DNA from: Desulfonema limicola
Lineage (GTDB): Bacteria; Desulfobacterota; Desulfobacteria; Desulfobacterales; DYRC01
DNA: 5,055 bases
NCBI GenBank assembly: GCA_020718925.1
Contig: DYRC01000027.1
Span: forward strand, 3,598-8,652
Reading direction: 5' to 3'
Positions 1-5,055 of the stretch are shown here, in pieces. Below the pieces are notes generated by a model. That model did not search any database, was not told the origin of the DNA, and saw only the letters and a program-made list of their open reading frames with translations. Made by a program: the position numbers and the translations under genes. Position 1 is the stretch's first letter; every line of letters starts with the position of its first letter.

Positions 1-260
1 CTGTCTATCATAAACTGCATTCCGTAACAGATTCCTAAGATAGGAATACCCAAATCAAACAGGGATTTATCAGCGCGGGGCGCGTTTTTTTCATACACGC
101 TGCATGGTCCGCCGGACAGAATAATGCCCTTCGGTTTAAGCGTTCTGATTTGTTCAATGCTGATTGAAGGCGGCTCAATCTGACAATACACGCTGCATTC
201 CCGAACCCGCCGGGCAATGAGTTGGTTATATTGAGAACCGAAATCTATAATGAGAATCAT
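1..260 (-). CDS. guaA: GMP synthase (glutamine-hydrolysing), N-terminal part, truncated by window edge
   Basis: Encodes the start of GMP synthase, the cytoplasmic enzyme that converts XMP to GMP using ATP and glutamine in the last step of guanine nucleotide synthesis. Only 86 complete codons are present, all from the class I glutamine amidotransferase domain. The protein opens with MILIIDFGSQYNQLIARRVR, the characteristic GuaA N-terminus. It then shows the oxyanion-strand motif ILSGGP (residues 47-52) and the nucleophile-elbow motif GICYGMQ (76-82), with Cys78 as the predicted catalytic cysteine. The His/Glu partners, the ATP pyrophosphatase domain and the dimerisation domain lie beyond the left edge. 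The start is firm: an in-frame TGA at 276-278 lies only five codons upstream, with no other start between, and an AGAGG ribosome binding site (272-276) sits 11 bases before the ATG. The gene lies about 110 bases downstream of tRNA-Arg on the same strand. I see no guaB beside it. Identification is secure; only completeness is unknown. Confidence 0.95.
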   Translation of the reverse strand, partial: MILIIDFGSQYNQLIARRVRECSVYCQIEPPSISIEQIRTLKPKGIILSGGPCSVYEKNAPRADKSLFDLGIPILGICYGMQFMID

Positions 261-307
261 AAATTGTTTTTCCTCTCAGGGTTTATTGCTGTTCATTCAT
301 CAGGGCG

Positions 308-320
308 ATGGCTGAGCCAT
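308..320. repeat. 13-bp odd palindrome in the tRNA-guaA spacer
   Basis: ATGGCT and AGCCAT half-sites flank a single central base, giving a perfect inverted repeat 48 bases upstream of the guaA start. It could be a small hairpin in the transcript (5-bp stem, 3-base loop) or a binding site for a dimeric regulator. No run of T follows on the minus strand, so it does not look like an intrinsic terminator. The symmetry is seen directly; any function is inference. The rest of the 261-368 spacer holds only the guaA ribosome binding site and no promoter I can defend. Confidence 0.45.
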
Positions 321-368
321 GCTGGAAAATTTCAGGGGCAGGGAGTTCTGAAACAGGATTATTTGTGA

Positions 369-445
369 TGGCGCGCCCGACAGGATTCGAACCTGTGACC
401 TACGGATTCGTAGTCCGGCACTCTATCCAGCTGAGCTACGGGCGC
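369..445 (-). tRNA. tRNA-Arg (anticodon ACG), CCA encoded
   Basis: Read on the minus strand this folds as a complete 77-base cloverleaf. The acceptor stem GCGCCCG/CGGGCGC has seven perfect pairs, followed by discriminator G and a genome-encoded CCA (371-369). The D arm is GCTC/GAGT with loop AGCTGGATA. The anticodon loop is CTACGAA, with anticodon ACG at 411-409. The T arm is ACAGG/CCTGT with loop TTCGAAT. It closely matches bacterial tRNA-Arg(ACG), whose A34 is normally deaminated to inosine by TadA so that it reads CGU, CGC and CGA. The one irregularity is that the outermost anticodon-stem pair appears to be C27-U43 rather than a Watson-Crick pair. It lies between the DUF2142-like gene and guaA, all on the same strand. 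Confidence 0.97.
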
Positions 446-469
446 GTATTCAATTTCAGAACAACCCTT

Positions 470-498
470 ATTTCTCATATATCAGCAGAAAAAGTCAA
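470..498 (-). promoter_or_regulatory. Candidate sigma70-type promoter for tRNA-Arg
   Basis: On the minus strand TTGACT (498-493) matches five of six bases of the -35 consensus. It is followed after 17 bases by AGAAAT (475-470), a weak -10 matching three of six. Transcription would begin near 463, giving a leader of about 18 bases before the tRNA. An A/T-rich stretch lies just upstream of the -35. The site falls in the only gap between the end of the membrane-protein gene and the tRNA, where a promoter is expected. The -35 is convincing, but the -10 could be placed differently. Confidence 0.45.
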
Positions 499-508
499 GC
501 ATTTTTTG

Positions 509-2560
509 TTAAAACGGCAAAAATACAATTAAATCAAATCCGAAATAGCGATAAAGGCTTTCATGGATCAGGGCAATGTTGAAGATAAAAAGATAGCCCA
601 TAAACAGATACATTGCAGGCAGAAACCTGTGAACGCTGAATGCGGCGGACAAGCCTAAGGCTGCCGGCAAAAAATATCTGCCCTGAAGCGTATATCCGGC
701 TACATGAAGATAATGATATTCACCGGCAACTACTCCGGCGCAATAAATCAGCGCAAACAAAAGAAAATAGGATGCCCAGCCTTTTTCTTTGAAATTGCGC
801 CATCCTATCAGAACACAGGAAACGTTGATAAGAAGAATATATTTTAATTTCAGATAATAATGTTCATCCAACACCACATCCAGATGTCCCAAATCTCCCC
901 AGTACATGATAAAAAAGCTGGGTATTTTGTAAAAAAACTGTTTTACATATTCCGTTAAACCGATAGTGATCGGGCTGCCGTATAAGATGGGCTTTGACCA
1001 CTGATAAAAAGAAATGTAGCTTATGATAAACGCCGGGATTGTCAGCATAAAAAAGCGTCTGATAATATCTTTGCGCTCATCCCGGAAAAGCAATATTCCA
1101 CAGGTTAAAAGCCCCAATGTCGGAAAAAGCAGAAGCGCTGAGGGTTTCACAAACAAATTCAGCAGAAATACGCTGACAGCAAGGAACTTATGTTTCCCCT
1201 CTGCAATTGCCGAATAAGAATAAATCATGCACAGCGCGGTCAGAGGAAGCGCAAACGCATCCGGATTGACGCTTGAACTCATAAACCCCAGCACGGGAAT
1301 CAGAACAATGCCCCAAAACAGAAATTTCCGATAAGGCTCAATACCATGAACACTTTGCACTTTGCACTTTGCACTTTGCACTGCTTCTAACGCATGGTAT
1401 ATCCAAAGCCAAAGCATTGCCGCAAACCATGCGGTAATCAGGCGATAGACATAAAAGGTTTCAAACGGGCTGAGATGACAGGCGTTTTTGAGAAATTCGC
1501 TGCACAGAAAAACCGTAATATAATAAAGTCCGGGATAAGAGTGCGCGTTGGTCTGAACTTCCCGAAGACCGGCTTTATCGTCCCATTTCAGGATTTTCAT
1601 GGCAATATAATCTTTTTTGGTAAATTTCTGATCATAATGATGCGGCACAAGATCAATAACCGGATAATCTATCACCGGATTATACAAGCGTTTATCCAGT
1701 TCAAATATAGCGGCAGGCGTGAGCCAGGGATGCTGCGGAATAGAAAAAACCTTGATAAGATGTGCAATTTCATCAGGAGATTGTCCCGGCGGCTTGATAA
1801 ACGCCCATAGCGAAAAATAAGCAAACACGATCAGTAAAATACTGACAGACCGCCTGATGCTTATCGGCTGTTCATCTGATTTTTCCGACAGAATGATTTT
1901 TTCTATGTATTCGGGATGATTTCGGAAAAATTGAAATACCGGGGGAATTAAAAAAAATATCCCGGCTGACAGCACAATTGCCACAAGATAAAGGATATAT
2001 TTTTTAACGCCGGTATCCGACTCCATCAGCGTATTCAAATCGCCTTTATACGAAAAAAACGGATCACCGCCTGTAATTTTAAGACATAATCCCTGCGGTG
2101 TCGGCATAAAATCGCTGATATCACGAAGCGGATTAAAGTTTTTTGCAATTTCGTCAGGCTGCCAGCAGATTTGCCGCCGCGAACTTTGAATGCAGATTTC
2201 TCTGATTAAAACAACCTTGGGATGCGTCCCCGGATCAATGCGAAAGGTTTTGATCCGGACAGGTGGAAGTTCAAATTTTATAATATTATCATATTCTTTG
2301 AATTTGACATTCAGATAGTCTGAGGCATTATATCCTTTTCCTGTATCAAAAAAAACTTCCCACTGCTCGTAGGAATCAAAGACAACACAATTTCCCGGTT
2401 TTTTAAATTTGGCGCATAAAAAAGACAGCAGCTCATTTGATTCTTTCAATTCCGGAGATCGCTCTACGGTCAGGGTTAAAGACTCATAACTGTAAAATTG
2501 GTTAATAACGCAGACAGACAGAATCAGGAATATCAAGGCAACAAAAAATCTGTAAAACAT
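509..2560 (-). CDS. Multi-pass membrane protein resembling DUF2142 family (predicted GT-C-like)
   Basis: A 683-residue inner-membrane protein. A signal-anchor helix (about 5-23) is followed by a soluble, probably periplasmic segment (about 24-185) that looks beta-rich and has five cysteines (49, 58, 123, 132, 159). A helix near 187-211 and many hydrophobic segments from about 237 to the C-terminus follow. Family-like motifs are PPGQSPDEIAHL (257-268, an acidic PDE motif in the first loop), SSVNPDAF (429-436) and LQGRYFLP (625-632). These resemble DUF2142, a family I regard as related to GT-C glycosyltransferases that use lipid-linked sugars. The exact substrate and reaction are not visible. 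The ATG is 11 bases after the cyclase stop, with GGAAAAG in the gap as a ribosome binding site, so translation is probably coupled. Being last in a set with a glycosyltransferase, a role in surface glycan assembly is a reasonable inference. Residues 394-404 are encoded by a 7-bp tandem repeat in a loop between two membrane helices, which looks like an insertion. A generic membrane glycosyltransferase is the main alternative. Confidence 0.75.
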   Translation of the reverse strand: MFYRFFVALIFLILSVCVINQFYSYESLTLTVERSPELKESNELLSFLCAKFKKPGNCVVFDSYEQWEVFFDTGKGYNASDYLNVKFKEYDNIIKFELPPVRIKTFRIDPGTHPKVVLIREICIQSSRRQICWQPDEIAKNFNPLRDISDFMPTPQGLCLKITGGDPFFSYKGDLNTLMESDTGVKKYILYLVAIVLSAGIFFLIPPVFQFFRNHPEYIEKIILSEKSDEQPISIRRSVSILLIVFAYFSLWAFIKPPGQSPDEIAHLIKVFSIPQHPWLTPAAIFELDKRLYNPVIDYPVIDLVPHHYDQKFTKKDYIAMKILKWDDKAGLREVQTNAHSYPGLYYITVFLCSEFLKNACHLSPFETFYVYRLITAWFAAMLWLWIYHALEAVQSAKCKVQSVHGIEPYRKFLFWGIVLIPVLGFMSSSVNPDAFALPLTALCMIYSYSAIAEGKHKFLAVSVFLLNLFVKPSALLLFPTLGLLTCGILLFRDERKDIIRRFFMLTIPAFIISYISFYQWSKPILYGSPITIGLTEYVKQFFYKIPSFFIMYWGDLGHLDVVLDEHYYLKLKYILLINVSCVLIGWRNFKEKGWASYFLLFALIYCAGVVAGEYHYLHVAGYTLQGRYFLPAALGLSAAFSVHRFLPAMYLFMGYLFIFNIALIHESLYRYFGFDLIVFLPF
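1351..1382. repeat. Heptanucleotide tandem repeat (CACTTTG, about 4.6 copies) within a gene
   Basis: A perfect period-7 tract of 32 bases: four full units of CACTTTG plus CACT on the plus strand (CAAAGTG in the sense of the host gene). It encodes V-Q-S-A-K-C-K-V-Q-S-V, residues 394-404 of the DUF2142-like protein. The unit contains no stop in any frame, so the tract stays open at any copy number, but only changes of three units (21 bases) keep the downstream frame. It lies in a hydrophilic loop just after a membrane helix ending near 389 and before the next one starting near 413. Confidence 0.95.
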
Positions 2561-2571
2561 ATCTTTTCCGA

Positions 2572-4800
2572 TCAGATTTTATCTTTTATATTGAATACGC
2601 CGTTCCACTCCGGCGGCGGATTCAGTTTGAATTTTTGACATCGCTCTGCCATAGCCCGGCTGGGTCCGTCTTCAGGCAAAAGATTCAATGCAGCATTGAA
2701 AAAAGCCGCCGACTCATCCCATTGCTGGCGCCGATATGCGGCAAGCCCTTTTTCATACTGCAAAACAGCTTCGCGGGCAAGATTGTCGTCAGCATAGCCT
2801 ATCAGTTGATAAATCGTTATCGGTATCTGCTTTCCGACCACATATATCGCATCCAATTCCCGCGTTATGAACTTGGCTTTATCAATCGCCTGGAGTGTGC
2901 TTTCGCTCATCATAATGTATGTGCCATAAAGCTTGTTCACGCCTTCAAGCCGGGCGGCGGTGTTGACCGTATCGCCCATCATGGTGTAATCCATCCGGCT
3001 TTTTGACCCCATATTTCCGACAACCGCAGGTCCGGTGCAGAGTCCGATTCGCATTTTAAGCTCCGGTCTGCCTTCTGATTTCCATCGTTCGCGTAGTAGT
3101 GCAAGCCGCTTCTGCATATCAATACACGCCATACAGGCAATTTCAGCATGATTTCCGAGATCATTGGGCGCACCGAAAAAGGCAATAATCGCATCTCCCT
3201 CGAATTTATCCACCGTGCCTTCGTATTTCAGAATAACATCCGTCATTTCGGTTAAAAATTCATTCAGAAGATGCACCAGATCATGGGGACTGAGTTTTTC
3301 GGAAATGCTGGTAAAGCTTTGAACATCGGAGAAAAATGCTGTGATATTGCGCTCTTCTCCGCCTAATATCAGCTTTTCGGGAGATTCGATCAACTGCTTG
3401 ACCACCGATGGCGCAAGATAATGCGAAAACGCCTCTCTGATGAATTTTTTCTGCCCGGATTCCGTAACATAGCGATATGCGGTAATGCCCACATAAATCA
3501 GCAGTGTTATCACCAGAGGATATACCAGATTCAGAACCAGCCCTTTTTGAAAAAGATACTGACATATCAGAATATGACCGGAAAAGATACCGGCAGTAAC
3601 GATAAATCCTGACAACGCTTCAACGCGGGGAAGAATAAGCCCCAGCAATATTCCGAAAGAAATCATTGCCATAACATCGAAAATCGCCATCCAGTCCGGG
3701 CGATGCAGAATCCGGTCGTTCAGAATATTATCAATGATATTGGCATGGATTTCAAGACCCGGAAATTCATTGGCAAAGGGCGTAACCCGAAGATCGTAGA
3801 TAGCGATTGCTGTCGCGCCCACCAGCACAATTTTATCCTTTAATTTGTCAGGACTTACATTTCTGTTCATGATGTCCGTAACCGGGATATGCGGAAACGT
3901 TTTTTCTCCCCCCCGATAGTTGATGAGAATCCGTCCGGATTCGTCTGTCGGAACAGATATATTGCCTACTTTCAATGATTTCAAGCCAATATGATCAACG
4001 CGCAAAAGAATATTCGCATTTAACGCGATACTCGCTGTCAGAAGCGATAAGGGCGGATAGAGCGAATCTCCGAGTTTTATGACTGCCGGAATTGAGCGCA
4101 CCACCCCGTCTTTGTCCGGCATCATATTGAAATAGCCGGCAAACGGCGTCTGTTTTGCGATGTCGGAAATATTCGACTGAGGCGCGTAAGCTTCCAGTTT
4201 TAATGACTTCAGGGCTTCCGGCGAATCTAATTGCAGCAGTTTATATTTGGAACTGCTGATGTTTTCAATATGAATTTGGCGTTCCTCGTTTGTTAAGCCC
4301 GCTGCCTCTTCTTTGTTGATATGAAAAAAATACCCCAGTACCACCTTTGCTTTTGAATCTCTGATTGCTTCTGCAAGCATGTTGTCATAATCTGATTCTT
4401 TTTTCAGATTGTCCAAAAACGCCTGCGTTCCATCCTGCTGAAATTTGTCTTTGATTTGATTTATTACCTGAAATACATGCTGCTTGCTCTGATCAGGCTC
4501 CAGAAAACCTATATCAAACGCAATCACCTTTGCCCCGGCTTGTGAAAGCTCACGAATCAGTTTTGCGATTTTCGATCTGGGCCAAATCCATTTTCCTTCT
4601 CTGGCAATGCTTTTTTCATCAATCACTGCCATGACAATATTCGGATCCGGAGCCTGTTTTCCTATGGAAATAAACCGCAAATCAACGGTTCTGAGTTCCA
4701 TAAGGTCCAGAAACGGAACGCCGTAAGCATACGCAAGAACACCTATCAGAACCGCTGTCAGCGAGATGAGCATCGGATAAAATTTTGTGTATTTTTTCAT
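2572..4800 (-). CDS. CHASE2-sensor class III adenylate cyclase with C-terminal TPR
   Basis: A 742-residue inner-membrane receptor predicted to make cAMP from ATP. A signal-anchor helix (about 10-27) leads into a periplasmic CHASE2 sensor (about 33-365; DLRF, MAVIDEKS, FDIGFLEPD, KIVLVGATA, FPGLEIHANIIDNIL). Three membrane helices follow (about 371-391, 396-415, 421-443), the usual CHASE2 layout. A transducer helix (KKFIREAFSHYLAP) joins the catalytic domain (about 484-665). Every expected catalytic residue is present: metal-binding Asp492 (FFSDVQSFT) and Asp536, purine-selecting Lys532 (DKFEGD) and Thr606 (DYTMMGD), and transition-state Asn613 and Arg617 (VNTAARLE). The Lys/Thr pair indicates ATP rather than GTP, as in class IIIb enzymes. 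One TPR-like helical pair lies at about 678-710, with Gly685, Tyr689, Ala698 and Pro709 at consensus positions, possibly for protein contacts. AGAGGC six bases before the ATG supports the start. The gene begins 12 bases after the glycosyltransferase stop, so co-transcription is likely. The ligand of CHASE2 is unknown. Confidence 0.95.
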   Translation of the reverse strand: MKKYTKFYPMLISLTAVLIGVLAYAYGVPFLDLMELRTVDLRFISIGKQAPDPNIVMAVIDEKSIAREGKWIWPRSKIAKLIRELSQAGAKVIAFDIGFLEPDQSKQHVFQVINQIKDKFQQDGTQAFLDNLKKESDYDNMLAEAIRDSKAKVVLGYFFHINKEEAAGLTNEERQIHIENISSSKYKLLQLDSPEALKSLKLEAYAPQSNISDIAKQTPFAGYFNMMPDKDGVVRSIPAVIKLGDSLYPPLSLLTASIALNANILLRVDHIGLKSLKVGNISVPTDESGRILINYRGGEKTFPHIPVTDIMNRNVSPDKLKDKIVLVGATAIAIYDLRVTPFANEFPGLEIHANIIDNILNDRILHRPDWMAIFDVMAMISFGILLGLILPRVEALSGFIVTAGIFSGHILICQYLFQKGLVLNLVYPLVITLLIYVGITAYRYVTESGQKKFIREAFSHYLAPSVVKQLIESPEKLILGGEERNITAFFSDVQSFTSISEKLSPHDLVHLLNEFLTEMTDVILKYEGTVDKFEGDAIIAFFGAPNDLGNHAEIACMACIDMQKRLALLRERWKSEGRPELKMRIGLCTGPAVVGNMGSKSRMDYTMMGDTVNTAARLEGVNKLYGTYIMMSESTLQAIDKAKFITRELDAIYVVGKQIPITIYQLIGYADDNLAREAVLQYEKGLAAYRRQQWDESAAFFNAALNLLPEDGPSRAMAERCQKFKLNPPPEWNGVFNIKDKI

Positions 4801-4812
4801 TTTTTGCCTCTG

Positions 4813-5055
4813 TCAACAAATCACGAATTTTTTCATGTTAGTCTGCCAGTCGTAATGACACTTCACAAACTCGCGGGCATTTTTCCCCAGAGTTTTTCTT
4901 AATTCCTCATCTTCAAGCAGGCGCAACACCTTTTCTGCAAATTCTTCCGGAGTATCGGCAACCAACAGGCAGTTATCAGATAACGGGCTGATCCCCCGAA
5001 TCGCCGCAGATGTTGTAACAACGGCTTTTCCCACAGACATTGCTTCAAGAACCTT
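4813..5055 (-). CDS. GT4-type glycosyltransferase, C-terminal end, truncated by window edge
   Basis: The last 80 codons and TGA stop of a glycosyltransferase whose start lies beyond the right edge. The frame is open to the edge and begins KVLEAMSVGKAVVTT, the E-A-M/G-K-P-V signature of the nucleotide-sugar-binding C-terminal Rossmann domain of GT-B fold, family 4 enzymes. It continues with an A-x-x-G-I segment, LLVADTPEEFAEKVLRLLED (the usual post-catalytic helix) and YDWQTNM at the very end. The LVA-x-x-P-x-E-F-A and Y-x-W-x-x-N pattern reminds me of the PEP-CTERM/exosortase-associated sugar transferase group (TIGR03087), but this rests on memory of the family and on only 80 residues. It would be cytoplasmic or membrane-associated and transfer a sugar from a nucleotide donor during exopolysaccharide or cell-surface glycan synthesis; donor and acceptor cannot be read. 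The ATG inside this fragment (5040-5038) is an internal Met of EAMS, not a start. It is the first visible gene of the set leading into the cyclase and the membrane protein. Confidence 0.85.
   Translation of the reverse strand, partial: KVLEAMSVGKAVVTTSAAIRGISPLSDNCLLVADTPEEFAEKVLRLLEDEELRKTLGKNAREFVKCHYDWQTNMKKFVIC

Noticed and set aside
330..353. Inverted repeat TTTCAG/CTGAAA followed by TTTT on the minus strand, as a tRNA terminator
   Set aside because: The stem has six pairs with only two G/C, the loop is 12 bases and the T run is only four long beyond the stem. It is too weak to call a terminator, though it lies in the right place.
261..445. tRNA-Arg as an integration site of a mobile element
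   Set aside because: The tRNA 3' end faces guaA only about 110 bases away. There is no integrase and no repeated copy of the tRNA 3' end in the window.
308..532. Plus-strand 74-aa reading frame containing ARPTGFEPVTYGFVVR
   Set aside because: This is the antisense translation of the tRNA-Arg gene, a familiar spurious protein. It has no supporting ribosome binding site or family.
1394..1810. Plus-strand 138-aa reading frame
   Set aside because: It lies wholly antisense to the conserved DUF2142-like gene, and its composition shows no recognisable domain.
2635..3006. Plus-strand 123-aa reading frame
   Set aside because: It is antisense to the catalytic and TPR parts of the adenylate cyclase, whose motifs clearly fix the real coding strand.
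1..5055. CRISPR array, insertion sequence, toxin-antitoxin or phage-defence system
   Set aside because: No spaced direct repeats, transposase motifs, terminal inverted repeats or small paired genes were seen. The only tandem repeat is the heptamer at 1351-1382.

Overview
This window carries five genes, all read from the minus strand, so biological order runs from high to low coordinates. It looks like a moderate-GC Gram-negative chromosome. The CHASE2-adenylate cyclase architecture with a C-terminal TPR, the tRNA-Arg(ACG) with encoded CCA and the style of the glycosyltransferase are all common in sulfate-reducing Desulfobacterota (former Deltaproteobacteria). That placement is an inference from protein style; no taxonomic marker was searched.

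Region 1 (5055 down to 509) is a tightly packed three-gene set. It starts with the C-terminal end of a GT4-type glycosyltransferase, cut by the window edge. After 12 bases comes a complete CHASE2-sensor class III adenylate cyclase of 742 aa. After another 11 bases comes a complete 683-aa multi-pass membrane protein resembling the DUF2142 family. The short gaps, with ribosome binding sites inside them, point to one transcript. The two outer genes suggest surface glycan or exopolysaccharide assembly, and the middle gene would make cAMP in response to an extracytoplasmic signal.

Region 2 (508 down to 1) is housekeeping. A short gap holding a plausible promoter is followed by tRNA-Arg(ACG), a roughly 110-base spacer with a small palindrome, and the first 86 codons of guaA (GMP synthase), cut by the left edge. 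No gene-free stretch exceeds about 110 bases.

The most notable non-standard signal is a perfect 7-bp tandem repeat (1351-1382, about 4.6 copies) inside the DUF2142-like gene. Seven is not a multiple of three, so gain or loss of one unit would shift the frame into a nearby stop. This makes the gene a candidate for on/off length variation. Apart from this I see no CRISPR array, insertion sequence, phage gene or clearly undescribed system; the window is mostly recognisable families.
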